Assembly: GCA_036971475.1 (NCBI GenBank) | Contig: JBAIZL010000376.1 | Coordinates: 8,059,501 to 8,123,500 of the forward strand | Length of the DNA stretch: 64,000 bases | Origin: Prosapia bicincta | Taxonomy: Eukaryota > Arthropoda > Insecta > Hemiptera > Cercopidae | Reading direction: 5' to 3' | Shown here: positions 13,560 through 24,412 of the stretch, piece after piece | Numbering within the stretch: the first letter of the stretch is position 1 | Layout of the letters: each line of letters starts with the position of its first letter | Program-made: the position numbers and the translations under genes | The notes under the pieces: generated by a model | Told to the model about the DNA's origin: nothing | Databases searched by the model: none | What the model saw: only the letters and a program-made list of their open reading frames with translations

Positions 13560-13870
13560 ACATTTCGTATCACTCTCACACTAGCAGTGTAGTCCTCCTG
13601 GGCCAGCCTACTCCGCACGGTTGTGCGTTATAGTCCTACATCTTATACCATACTCATACTTTCCGTCCAGTCCTCCTGGGCAAGCCTACTATAGAGGGTC
13701 AGGCTTCACACATTCCTTGCCACGCTTACACTAGCCGTATATTCCTCCTGGGCCAACCTACTCCGGAGCGTCAGGCCTAACACGTCGTACCATACTCACA
13801 CTAGTCCTCCTGAGACTGCCCAACCTAGAGGTCAGGCTTTACACTATTCGTATCAATCGCACACTAACTG
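13560..13870 (+). repeat. Minisatellite, about four units
   Basis: The core TCCTCCTGGGC(C/A)AGCCTACT recurs at 13593, 13671, 13743 and (degraded) 13805, each copy preceded by a CACACTAG-type block and followed by GGTCAGGCTT. Spacing shrinks from 78 to 72 to 62 bases, so units have lost internal bases. Confidence 0.9.
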
Positions 13871-14514
13871 TCTAATATAAAAAGATTCTGACGTTATATT
13901 GATACTATTACAGTATTCATAATCGTTATTCTTTACATTTAACTACAATATCTCCATAGCATTATTCGAATAAGTCCACTTTTTGTTTATCACTACTTGT
14001 CCAACTTCAAATGTCTTTAATGATTGGAGATAATGACGTATATGGGATGTTGATTTCTCTGGTGCCTCTCCAAAAGGAACAGTTTGTTTCCTCATTGCGT
14101 ACCATCTAAATACAAGTTTATAGAACCCTACTTCAGTCTATGGATTTGCCTCTTTATTTGTGGACTATTGATATTCTACGTCTTTTTACCTTTGTTACTT
14201 AAGAAGGTTTAATCAACTGGATCTCTGGATTACTGCTAACTTTTTTCTTGACTTTCATTTTTCTAAAAGTAGTTACCCTATTTCTACTTGGTAGTAATTC
14301 TCATTATTGATATAATTAGTCTGTTTGGTTATTATATGCTGGTTTGTATATTCACTATAAATCTTTCACATTTTTTGTCAAGTCGCTCTTTGGTCTCCAG
14401 TTGAACATTTAGTTCAATTTTATCTTGTAATTCCTGTCTGAAACTATTCCATACTGTTGTTTTGTTCACAGACTCTGGCCTAATCTCTTAGACGATGGTT
14501 TTTCCACTCAACGT
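13871..14514. other. Intergenic stretch, nothing recognised
   Basis: No gene or clear repeat is seen. Confidence 0.5.
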
Positions 14515-14865
14515 TAATATCACTTGTGAGTGCCCTGAGTACAAATTCATATCTTTTTCAATATCTATGAGATATTATGACGACAGTTTACTTCTTCTAT
14601 CAGTTTTAAATAATTTCTAACAACTATACTATTTATAATTATTTCTATTAAAAATAAATTTCAGTAATGCAACAATACTAAACCAATTAGTAAAATCACC
14701 TCTGAGTGACCTGAGTTCAAATTCATATGTTTTTCAATATCTATGATATAAGAGGACGTCAGCTTACTTCTATCAGTTTTATATCATTTATAACTATTAT
14801 TTATAATTGTTTTTAATAAAAATAAATTACATTAACGCAACAATACTAAACCAATTGCTAAAATA
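14515..14865 (+). repeat. Tandem duplication of a ~173-bp unit
   Basis: Two adjacent units share GAGTG(C/A)CCTGAGT, AAATTCATAT, TTTTTCAATATCTATGA and the end GCAACAATACTAAACCAATT. Landmarks are 169-176 bases apart. The second unit runs directly into repeat family B. Confidence 0.85.
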
Positions 14866-15260
14866 TTGCTAAGAAAACGACAAATTTATAGTGAAACAGT
14901 TTTGTTCTGAGTTCATTGAAAGTTGGTTCTCAAAATGATGCGAATTAAACCTTTATCTGAACTAACAAGAATATAAATGGTATAAAGGGCGTGTGGCTCG
15001 CTGTGACTAGACCTACTACATGTTTTACCTCATTTGTACCAGACTTGTAGATTTAGATATCAGTCAGTTTTGCCCTCTTTGTCAATGGTCGCCCCAGGGA
15101 CGGTTTATATCTGTAGCTTAGCAGGAGCTTAATAATTGTGCTTGGAGGCGTGGCTTGATCTTGTAAACGAAATTATCGGTTTCTCAGCCTGAAATATACA
15201 AGATCTTGCTATGGTTTTAGGTCTACTTAAGTCTCCGGTCTAAACTGCTGGAACCAGGGG
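14640..15260 (+). repeat. Dispersed repeat B, longest copy
   Basis: The ordered landmarks are GCAACAATACTAAACCAATT, ATATTGCTAAGAAAACGACA, TTTACCTCATTTGTACCAGA, TTTGTCAATGGTCGCCCCAG, CTGTAGCTTAGCAGGAGCTT, GGAGGCGTGGCTTGA and GGTCTACTTAAGTCTCCGGT. The copies at 33.1 and 60.2 kb are in the opposite orientation and contain the same landmarks, including the GGCGTGG(C/T)TTG block. No open frame spans it. Confidence 0.75.
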
Positions 15261-15519
15261 TTGCAACCAAAGCCTTAGTAACGTGTTAAATTATATTCTC
15301 GTTGTAAATTGTATTACATTCATCTATAACTTTAAAGTTATTCGAAACTTGTGATTTTCTAATGTGTTTAAAGTTATAATCACAGGCGTTTGGATTTAAC
15401 TATCACTCCTAATTTTTTATCATTATTTTGATACTACTAACTTTTAAAACGGTTAATAAAATCTTTATTACCAGCTTAAAAACGTCATTTTCTCCTTAAC
15501 GCATTCCACAATTTGATCC

Positions 15520-16625
15520 TGTTTAATTAAATCAAATTAGTAGAAAACAAATATTATTACATTTGTAAGTTATTATTTTCAAGCACGATAATTTATTCAT
15601 TCAGAGCAACAATACCTTTAAGGAATTATTATGCTAGTTACGCATATATTCACCCTCAAAGGTATTATTTAAACTTTACAAAAATAAATTATTTTTAACG
15701 ATATCAAATTTATGACTTATTCTAAATATTTGATAATATTTCATAATTTTGCAGGTTTTCCAATAATATATTGTTTTAGCTCACACTTTTGCAATACTTG
15801 AACTAGTACAATGAAAATATTATAAATTTTGAAACTTGAACAATACATATTTTTGAAATAATAATTTATTCCCAACAATTGAAATTAGATGTTTGTAATC
15901 AGAAGTGTTTACGTTCAAATCAGAAAAAAAGAATGCATGTGTTTAATAAATATTATAATATAAAATAATATGTTTGCTATTGTATGCAAAGAATTTTTTT
16001 TAAACTAACTATATAAGATTATCAATTATGCACAGCATTATGTACTTATTTTTTATTGAATAAATTATTTTGAACTTTCTCAATGTAATTCGAAAAAAAT
16101 TTCAATTTATCGAAACCATTAAAGCAGGCTACTTTGCATCTTTAACCTGTTTATTGAGTGTAGTATTTGTTACTCCTTATTTAGAGGTAATAACTATTAT
16201 ACAATACAATTGCGTGACCAAAGTATATATACTCGTATTATCTTTAAAACTACAATTTTTAAAATTAATTTGAACATGGCCAAACCAATAATAATTGTTT
16301 TTCTTCAAATGAACGAAAATATCATTTAATTTCGAGAATTCAACTAGCTTAGAATGCAATATAATGTAAAGTATTGAAATAAAGCTGTACCATAACAATT
16401 TAATACAATTTTTTTCGGTTTGTGCCTTCTCTGAAAATTTATATTTACTAATTGATATTCACGGGTAAACATTAGTTTTCTTGAGGCCAGGTTGATTACT
16501 TATCCTAATTATTTTCCGTCTTCCCACCTTTCTGTCCTAATTTCTATTTCTATTAATAATCTCAATTTTTATGTTACAATAACGACTTATGAGTAAGGGC
16601 AAGTGGTATTAAAAAGTAAATTTTT
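15520..16625 (+). repeat. Dispersed repeat C, copy 1
   Basis: This 1.1-kb block is a collinear, diverged direct copy of 27890-28965. Shared blocks include AAGTTATTATTTTCAAGCAC, TTATCGAAACCATTAAAGCA, GTATTTGTTACTC and ATAACGAC(T/A)TA(T/C)GAGTAA. The open frames at 16070-16273 and 16177-16398 are not kept in copy 2, so they are regarded as chance. Confidence 0.8.
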
Positions 16626-17251
16626 ATTTCAAAAGATTAATTACTGTTGAATTAACCTATTTAACGTCAACTTTAAATTGGTACGTTTTGGCTGGACATA
16701 GTTGCATTCAGTTCGTGTTCTGTTAAATGCGGTTTAAGCAGCATTCCTTAGAAATAGAGCACATTTAAGGTTTAGTACGAATGGAACCTTCTTTTACTAA
16801 CTGTGGTAATTTATAATTAATTTCATTTCATTTGTTAAACTTTAGATTAAATGTTGTTACTGTCTTAGTCTTAAGTATGTTAATATATCTTCAACAAATT
16901 CATGTCAGTAAAAAAATATGAATATGTAAGAAAAGTGAGGTGGAAATGTAAAATAAATATAGTAAATGGGATATATACTAGAAAATTAAATAAATACATA
17001 CCGGTATATATGTTACGTATTATTAGTAAATAATAAACAGTAATTTCACAATATTAGAAATAAAATAATTTAATGAGAGTTATAAAAAAGAAATAGTTCG
17101 TAAGACAAAAATAAATTTTGAAAGAAACCTCTAGCCATAAAAACTCTTCAACCGCTTAAAAGCCGCGAAGGTAAAGTAATTGTTTCATTAATAATAATAT
17201 GTCGTAAAGTCCCCAACTGTTTCTAGTAAGTAGTGACTAAAATACAAAAGA
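16626..17251. other. AT-rich intergenic stretch
   Basis: Nothing recognised. Confidence 0.5.
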
Positions 17252-17259
17252 GACACACA

Positions 17260-17297
<38 letters not shown>

Positions 17298-17305
17298 TAC
17301 TAACA

Positions 17306-17355
<50 letters not shown>
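17252..17355. repeat. (AC)n microsatellite
   Basis: About 100 bases of AC repeats with a few interruptions (CCC, GATACTAAC, AAAC). It lies immediately outside the left end of the inverted-repeat element described next. Confidence 0.95.
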
Positions 17356-17359
17356 ATTT

Positions 17360-17948
17360 AGCAATGAATGTTTTAATACATTTTATAAATGAAATGCCTA
17401 GGCCTAAAGTTATTAATTTTGAATTTACAATATAATAGTTTACAATTCTTTCTTAAATTTAATTGCTTATCTGGAATTTAATTTTTTGCCCAAATTTCTA
17501 GCCTTTTTATTTCTATAAACAAATCTTTCACCACTATTTTTTTATGCTTGAATTCTTCCTTTAAATAAAATTTTGCCCAACCAAGATTTTGCTTCCAGTT
17601 CCAGTGCATGCTTCTTTAACAATGAATTTTTTCAAATATTGAAAATTTCTAGAGAAAAGAATAAAACTTTTTTCTTTGTCAAAACATCTGTTATTTAACC
17701 CACTCATTGTTTGATCTTCATGTCCTTACCTGGACAGTTAAGTTTTATCCTGTATGCAATAACTTTTAGATTTTGTACAATTCTACATTTGGAGCCGCCA
17801 TCTTGGTTATAATATTTTATGATTTTTTATTTAGGTTATGGCTCCATTGTTTACATTTAATTTTGTTTTCATTCATTTTTAATTTACTTCTTTTATATTC
17901 TGAAATATTGTTAATTATTACTTTTGTGTTTTTATGTAAAAACATTAC
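17360..17948 (+). repeat. Left terminal inverted repeat of the gag-bearing element
   Basis: It is the reverse complement of 20968-21592. Matching blocks include CAGTTAAGTTTTATCCTGTA, GGTTATGGCTCCAT, GTTTGATCTTCATGTCCTTA and, at the inner edge, CTTTTGTGTTTTTATGTAAA. The arms differ by small indels. The inner end is followed directly by a (TA)n tract that the right arm lacks. The 87-codon frame at 17773-18036 is mostly this arm plus translated TA repeat and is not a gene. Confidence 0.85.

Positions 17949-18022
<74 letters not shown>
17949..18022. repeat. (TA)n microsatellite
   Basis: A long, nearly uninterrupted TA tract, immediately inside the left inverted repeat. Confidence 0.95.
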
Positions 18023-18027
<5 letters not shown>

Positions 18028-18353
18028 TTATTTTAGAAAAGGTGAATTCTCTAAACTAGCGTTCATAGTTTGTAGTAGCTTTGTAGTTTAGACGTTCAAA
18101 AGTATCGTCTAAACTCAGTAAAACCGAGAACTTCGTTTCTGGAGTTTCCTTCTCCCTCTGGATCTGAACCGCTGACCAAATTAATCAAAGTAGTCAAGTT
18201 GAGTAATTATTAAAAGTGAAAATTAAATGTGTAATTTCGGTATATTTTGAGTTAATGATTAAATTTCATTTTTAAAAGATCTGCATATAATTAGAGTAGG
18301 GAAAAGCAAAAGAGACTAAAAAAGGGGAAGAGTTAAGAAAAGTGAATAAAAAA

Positions 18354-19911
18354 ATGAAGGAAGTGAATGTAGAAGAGGTAGCTAAGGGAAAATATGTATA
18401 AATAATGGAACGGGAGGAAAGTGAACAGATAGAGATAGAAAAAGGGGACAGTATAGTAATTACAGGACGGCACAGATAGGCCAATAGAAAATTTTGAGGT
18501 GGAGACCCAAATAGATGAAGATATTTGGGAAGAATCAGAAAATAGAGATGATAGGAGAGAAAATAATGGGGACAAGAACTCACATGAAGATAGAGTGATG
18601 AGCTTTCTGAGGTAGATGAAAGAAGATATAAGTAGAAAATTTGAAGAGAGTAAGAACGAAATGAAGAGGTTAGATACGATTGAAGAGATGAAAGAAGATA
18701 TAAGTAGACAATTTAAAGAGAGTAAGAAGGAAAATAACGATATGAAAGAAGAGATGAAAGAAGATATAAGAAGACGATTTGAGGAGAGTAAGAAGGAAAA
18801 TAATAATATGAAAGAAGAGATGAACACAGGATTTGGCTCAAGTAGGTTGGAAATGGACAAGAAATTCGAAAGCCTAAATGAGGAAAATAAGAAAATAGTT
18901 CAAAATGTGAGACTACCAATACAGGAAGAGATGGGAATAATTGTAAAAACTATAAGGGAAGACTTACAACAGGAAAATAAGGATATGAAAGAAGAGTTAT
19001 GCAAAAGAATCGAAGAAAATAAAGACCAAGTCTTAAAACTTGAACGAAGATGGGTGGAAACTGAAATTCAAGTAGAGAAAAATAAAGATAACATTGATAA
19101 AATTAAATTAGAGGTAATAGGAGGAAAACATTTGAAGAATGAGAAAGTCGACCAGATAAATGAGCGAGGAAAAAAATAGAAAAAAATGGAGGGAATAGGA
19201 ACGAAGCCATAAAGGTAATACAAGTATCATGTGGAAGCCAAGAGGAGGTAGCGAAATTCAATGGTATGAGTTGTAATCCATTGGAGTTTCTGAAACGGTT
19301 CGAAAGATATATGATACAAAAGATGAATTGCAACCTAAATGAAAGTATAGATGAGAGCTGGAGAGGAATAATAGACAAGCCATTGGAGGCAGGAGCTGCT
19401 GGATGGTGGGAGTCACTAAGAGAAGAAATAGGTGACTACCCAGAATGGAGAGAGAGATTTGTGAATAGATATTGGGCCAGGGAGATACAGGGAGATAAAA
19501 AGGAGAGAATTGAGATGGAAAGATATAGAGTGGGAACCGGAGTGAGCTGATTATTTTATTGAAAGGGTTGTGATCTTAAGGAACATGACACCACCCCCAT
19601 CTGAGGAGGAGATCGTAAGAAGATTAATAAGGCATTTCAATGAAAAATTACAGGCAGCTAGAAGAGTGCAAAACATCAATAATATTAGAGAAATGGAGCG
19701 ATTGTTGAACGAGGAGGATATTGAGAGAAATGTAAATATCAGAGTGAGAGATAGGGAACATTGGTATAGGCCACAGAATAATTTCGAACAAAGGCCTAGA
19801 AATATAACAAATTTCAGAGAAGAGAGAAATACAACATACAGAAGACGATATGGACCGGAACAAATGGGACCAAGTAGGCCAGTTGAATATAGAGGGGAAT
19901 ATAGACCTTAA
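18354..19911 (+). pseudogene. Coiled-coil plus gag-like retroelement protein, broken
   Basis: Three stretches read as one protein. The segment 18486-19179 is Lys/Glu-rich with repeated MKEDI(S/R)R(K/Q/R)F(E/K)ESK units, typical of a long coiled coil; an in-frame TAG lies just before the ATG at 18616. From 19170 the protein continues one frame back with FNGMSCNPLEFLKRFERYM and then WWESLREEI and FVNRYW, a pattern I associate with insect retrotransposon gag capsid domains. From about 19546 it shifts again to DYFIERVVILRNM, PPPSEEEIVRRLIRHFN and an Arg/Asn-rich tail, where a nucleocapsid-like basic region would be expected; no CCHC knuckle is visible. The protein would assemble particles and bind the element's RNA. 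Two frameshifts and at least one stop make it a pseudogene. No polymerase follows. Confidence 0.7.
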
Positions 19912-20967
19912 GTCCAATATAGAAACACATATGCAGAAGGAACCAGAAAGGAGGTTCGTTCACACAAACGCGATAAAAAGAAATCCATACCAGAATACTT
20001 ATGGCTAGAGTGAGAAGCAAAGGGATATTTCATATAACTGCATTGAAAATATATTATGATATGAGGGAGATGTCGCATGAACAAATCTGACAAGACAAAC
20101 CGGACATGACCAATTAATAAATACAGAATAGACTAAAAGAACTACTGGGTGTAACTAAGAGGGGAGAGATGGATTTGACTAAAATAAATAAATATAAAAT
20201 ATGGTTAATTATTGAATTTATAGAATTGAAAGGGAGATTGGAGCAATTATGTAAATAGAATTATGTCATTTAATATGTGAGTTTAGGGAGGAGGTAATAG
20301 GATAATTATAAAATAATTGTATGGCGTCGAATTAATAAAAATAAAATTATATTATGTATGTAATAATTGAACTACGTAATGATATGAAAGAAAATGATGA
20401 GATATGTAAGAAAGTTCTTTTATGTACCAATAAGGAGAATCGGAGCTTAACTATGAAAGAAATACTTAATAAGAGACAAGTAGGCTATTACCACAAAACT
20501 AAAAGTAGCAAGAACTAAATAAAACATTCGAAAATAAAAATCTATTGAATGAATTAATGACACGGATGCATATATGAATCAAGATTTAATTAATAATGAT
20601 GTATAATTACTTGTAACGAAAGAATTGTTAGATATAAGTAAAAAAATATGTTAATAGAATATGAGAAAGAACTTAATCACTGATAATCAATGTTTAGAAA
20701 AAACAATTGAAAAAAATGTAATTGACTTTGTTATGATAATTGTTAATTGATTTGTTATATGTGATAGGAGAGGATGTAATCAAAGGTTTGATTTTTTTTT
20801 TGTTAATTGTATTGAATAAACCTTTCTTAGTTAATGGAAAATATATTATTCAAATGAAAAAAATAAAATACATAAACAGTGAGTGACAGTTTAAGTGACT
20901 TTATATTTAGGAAAGTGATTTTGTTCTTATAAAGTTTTATTTTTTTAATTTCATAATGGGGGACACT
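19912..20967. other. AT-rich interior of the gag-bearing element
   Basis: After the gag-like tail only short frames remain. The bases to about 20090 still read as weak continuation of the basic tail in shifting frames; nothing recognisable follows up to the right inverted repeat. Confidence 0.5.
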
Positions 20968-21592
20968 GTAATATTTTTACATAAAAACACAAAAGTAATA
21001 AATAACAATAATTCAGAATAAAAAAGAAGTAAATTAAAAATGGATACAAAAATAATAAAATGTAAACTATGGAGCCATAACCTAAATAAATATTCATACA
21101 ATATTAAAACCAAGATGGCGGCTAGTATAACTATGAAACAGCTGTGGTTTCCAAATGTAGAATTGTAAAAAATCTAAAAGTTATTGCATACAGGATAAAA
21201 CTTAACTGTCCAGGTAAGGACATGAAGATCAAACAATGATTGGGTTAAATAACAGATGTTTCAACAAAGGAAAAAGTTTTATTCTTTTCTGTAGAAATTT
21301 TCAATATAAGAAAAAATTATTGTTAGAGAAGCTTGCATTGTAACTTTAAGCAAAATACTTGGTTGGGCAAAATTTTATTTAAAGGAAGAATTCAAGCATA
21401 AAAAAATAGTGGTGAAAGATTTGTTTATAGAAATAAATTTAAAAGGCTAGAGTTTTGGACAAAAACATTAAACTTCAGATAAGTAATTAAATTTAAGAAA
21501 AGAATGTAAACTATTATATTGTAAATTCAAAATTAATAACTTTAGGAGTTTATTTTATAAAATTTATTATTTTTTTACAACATTAATTGCAT
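20968..21592 (-). repeat. Right terminal inverted repeat of the gag-bearing element
   Basis: Reverse complement of 17360-17948 with scattered differences. The outer edge fades near 21592, where GCAATTAATGTT-type bases still match GCAATGAATGTT at 17361. Confidence 0.85.
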
Positions 21593-21977
21593 GAACTAAA
21601 TTTTAATTTGTCGTAACACCCACCGAATAACCTGAACGAAAGAGTCTTGTGATATTTAACTAAATTAGGAAATAGAGAAAGTGTATAAAAAAAAAATATT
21701 GTAACTAGAATAAGATTTTAAAAAACTAAATTAAATAAAAATTAATCGAATTATAAGAAAGTGTTTTATTTATTACTATAAATGGTAAGTAACGAAAAAT
21801 AAAATTAATAGGGATCTATATTTTACTGTTAGGTTTACAATTATTTTGTAATTCTAACTGGCGCTCAGCAATTTATTATTTCCTAAAGATTAGTATTATT
21901 AAATTGTGTGGTATTATAAAGAAATATATTAATCATTATTCAAAAAATTATAAAATTAAATATTAAAAAAAATATTA

Positions 21978-21979
<2 letters not shown>
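21593..21979. other. AT-rich intergenic stretch
   Basis: Nothing recognised. Confidence 0.5.

Positions 21980-22041
<62 letters not shown>
21980..22041. repeat. (TA)n microsatellite
   Basis: About 30 TA units. Confidence 0.95.
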
Positions 22042-22045
<4 letters not shown>

Positions 22046-22144
22046 TTTTTTTTTAGACCAACATACGTTATTCAAATACAAGAATATTTATTAATTTATA
22101 TCAAAAGGTCTTAAACAAGAAAATGTATTATATATCTATATTTA

Positions 22145-22233
22145 AGATTAAATAATATACACTAATTACAGGAATAAGTTATTGAATATACACTATTAAA
22201 TTATTCCTGTAATTAGTGTATATTATTTAATCT
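22145..22233. repeat. Perfect 33-bp hairpin
   Basis: Arm 22145-22177 is the exact reverse complement of 22201-22233 (33 of 33 positions), around a 23-base loop. It lies between two long (TA)n tracts. It may be a small foldback element or a snap-back replication product. Confidence 0.95.
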
Positions 22234-22273
22234 AAAAAAATAACAGGAAAACATATTTGATATTCTACATATA

Positions 22274-22277
<4 letters not shown>

Positions 22278-22320
<43 letters not shown>
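22278..22320. repeat. (TA)n microsatellite
   Basis: About 21 TA units, following a short interrupted TA run. Confidence 0.95.
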
Positions 22321-22322
<2 letters not shown>

Positions 22323-22400
22323 CCACAAAAGGATTGAGGATGACGACAAATTAGTCGTTGAAACGCGTTTGAAATAAAATTTGTATATTTGTGGGTTGTA
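22321..22400 (+). other. Stem-GAAAC motif, possible retroelement end
   Basis: The sequence TTGAGGATGACGAC-loop-GTCGTTGAAACGCG forms a short stem followed by GAAAC, similar to the conserved core seen at 23945-23971. Hammerhead-like motifs with a CTGANGA-stem-GAAA layout are known from Penelope-like retroelements. Here the first base of the core is T rather than C, so function is doubtful. The frequent association with (TA)n is noted. Confidence 0.35.
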
Positions 22401-23327
22401 CCATTTTTTTTTCTTTAATTATAACTTTCACTCACAAGCCAGCTCAAATATTATTTATAACATTTTTATGTTAAATATTTTTATTTTAAAATAAATGAAA
22501 GTCTATTCATTACCAGAAGCGCTTGTAGATTTCAAGTGATATTTTTATTTTCACATTAGAATACCTAAAAAAATACGTGTATGATATAAATATCAGATAG
22601 ATATTAGGGCAGAGGTATAAGATAGAGAATTGCGGTTGCGCATATAAATTATTTACGTTAGTTAACTGACAAGAGCCCATTTACCAGATATGGGAATATA
22701 TGCTTGCAAATACCTCGTCACGACTTCATCCGAGGGGGTGGTATTGTATTAAGCGTAGGAATAGCACTACGTATTTAATTACTGCTTTTAGAGCTTGAGT
22801 TTCTCTCAGTTAAATAGTTAGGTAATGGATATACTATTGTCTTGTCTATGTAACATAACCATTCATAATTCCTTAAAAAAAGATGTTTTCAAATCCTATT
22901 CTTAATTAATAAATATAGTTTTTAGTAGGTTGGCTGAATAAAAAGAAATGGTTGAAATAGAGAGAGTATTAATTAAGGAATGACGTGACATGACAAACAA
23001 TAGTGGGCAGCAAACTAAGACTTATAGGCCTAAGGACGAAATATACAACGATATACACTGTGGGAAGATCGGGGAGTGTAGTGGATAGGTTGAAGCAAAA
23101 AACCAGAAAAATATTTCCTATTTTGTTCAACAATTTTATTTCTTAAAATTAATATTCAACACTATATTTCCTAATCTAAATTAGGAATACCTCATTGTGT
23201 AGGTTTTGTTTAGAATTACGAATAATAGAATCCGAATATATAAAACCCAAACAAAAGAAAGAGAATAAATTTAAATAAAACCTTTGCCTTAAAGCTTTAG
23301 AGGTTGTTTCAATAAAACAGTTATAAT
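22401..23327. other. Intergenic stretch, nothing recognised
   Basis: No gene is seen. It may contain the degraded 3-prime flank of the Penelope-like fragment that starts at 23328. Confidence 0.45.
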
Positions 23328-23825
23328 TTAACGAGGGCGTTCTTTTGCATTACCTAATAAATTTTTAAGGTTATTATGATTTTTATACGCAACTCTCAAT
23401 TTAACATTCATAAAAATTCCCTCCAACCCTTTGGTTAAGTCTTTGTCAAATGGTAAACTAATAAAACGGCTTTCTTCTTTAATTTCCAAAGGTAATGTTG
23501 TTAATTTCTTCCTAAAGATCCTAATCTTTTGCTTCCTAAGGCTATTATCAATAATTTTACGTTGATAACCATTAAATCAGCTGTACTTTTAATATGTTCT
23601 AATTCATTATCAAAACGTCTTTTACTCAAAGGAATTTTAATCAACTTATTAACTAAAGAATTGAAAGCTGCAAATTTGAGTTGGTTACAATGGTTAGATT
23701 CGTTTGGAATAAATCTATCATTGGATGTTGGCTTTCTATAAATATCAAAAACTGTTTTATCTCTATTTCAAATTTTAATTTATATTTTAGTACGTTGACG
23801 TTAGATATCTTGCTTTCACTCGATG
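23328..23825 (-). pseudogene. Penelope-like element reverse transcriptase, C-terminal fragment
   Basis: Read on the minus strand, the fragment begins with DIYRKPTSNDRFIPNES, then KFAAFNSLVNKLIKIPLSKR and a DNELEHI segment. After a frame change near 23525 it continues with LPLEIKEESRFISLPFDKDL, GLEGIFMNVKL and KNHNNLKNLLGNAKERPR before a stop at 23328-23330. The YRKPT.(T/N)D..IP, AAF..LV..L...PLS and LP....L...L..IF..N(I/V)K motifs are hallmarks of the Penelope-like RT C-terminal end. The palm-domain YADD region is absent (5-prime truncation near 23825), and no GIY-YIG nuclease follows. The opposite-strand 70-codon frame at 23529-23741 is a shadow. Function would be target-primed reverse transcription, but this copy is dead. 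Confidence 0.85.
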
Positions 23826-23834
23826 GGCGTGGCT

Positions 23835-24060
23835 AAGCATTGTTTCACAGGTGTGGCCGCGGCGGTCGTAGTGGGAGTGACTAGTTCTGTAGATTATAAA
23901 TAAGGTATTTTTCTAGCGTTAATCAGTCTTTGTATGTTATCCCTCTGAGGATGGTTACTTTGTAACTGAAATGTACATTAGGGAAAATTAAGGAAAGTTT
24001 GTGGTTAAGAGGTTTTTGTGTATTTATTATTAAATTCAACCACAGTATATTCCTAATAAA
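23835..24060 (+). other. Inverted terminal segment of the Penelope-like fragment, with hammerhead-like core
   Basis: It directly abuts the truncated 5-prime end of the RT fragment but is oriented the other way, an arrangement known for Penelope-like elements, whose 5-prime truncated copies often carry an inverted terminal repeat segment. It contains a TATAAATAAG TATA-like sequence at about 23896 and CTGAGGA (23945-23951), a GTTAC-TTT-GTAAC stem-loop and GAAA (23968-23971), the order of a hammerhead core. Stem II carries a T/T mismatch next to the core, and stems I and III were not convincingly found. Confidence 0.45.
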
Positions 24061-24412
24061 TAGTAATGAATATTTACATACGTAATTATTTTTCAGATTT
24101 AGTTTTGGATCAGTCTTTTAAACTGTAATGGAAACAAATATATCTGAAAAATAACCTAATGAAAAGCTAAGCTTTGTTCCTAACTTTTGGTGTAATTATT
24201 AGATGATCATTATAGATTGTAAATGCTTTGGAAACAATTTTAAAAAATGATAAGGAAGTTTCTTGATGTAATCATCATGAATTCACTGAAAAAAACTAAA
24301 TTTTAACTACTTAACTAAGTGAATACGTAATTGCTTTTTTTATTAACTTGGGAGCGGGTTTAAACTGCCCGAAGCACTGCTACCTTAGGTATATTGTACT
24401 TACCTCCCTGAT

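Larger units (their letters stand above)
17360..21592 (+). mobile_element. 4.2-kb element with long terminal inverted repeats and a gag-like gene
   Basis: Two arms of roughly 590-625 bases in inverted orientation bound a 3-kb interior. The interior carries a coiled-coil plus gag-like pseudogene on the plus strand and about 1 kb of non-coding AT-rich DNA after it. I see no reverse transcriptase, integrase, DDE transposase or tyrosine recombinase. Known elements with inverted repeats and gag are DIRS-like retroelements, while LTR retroelements have direct repeats. A non-autonomous DIRS-like element, a foldback element that captured a gag gene, or two oppositely oriented insertions around a gag remnant are all possible. 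No target-site duplication was identified. Confidence 0.65.

Noticed and set aside
13560..13870. Possible CRISPR-like or tRNA cluster because of the repeated TCCTCCTGGGC
   Set aside because: Unit spacing shrinks irregularly, there are no unique spacers and no tRNA fold; it is a minisatellite.
18272..18919. Minus-strand Ser/Leu/Phe-rich frames of up to 175 codons
   Set aside because: They lie opposite the Lys/Glu-rich coiled-coil sequence; Ser/Phe/Leu runs are its antisense shadow.
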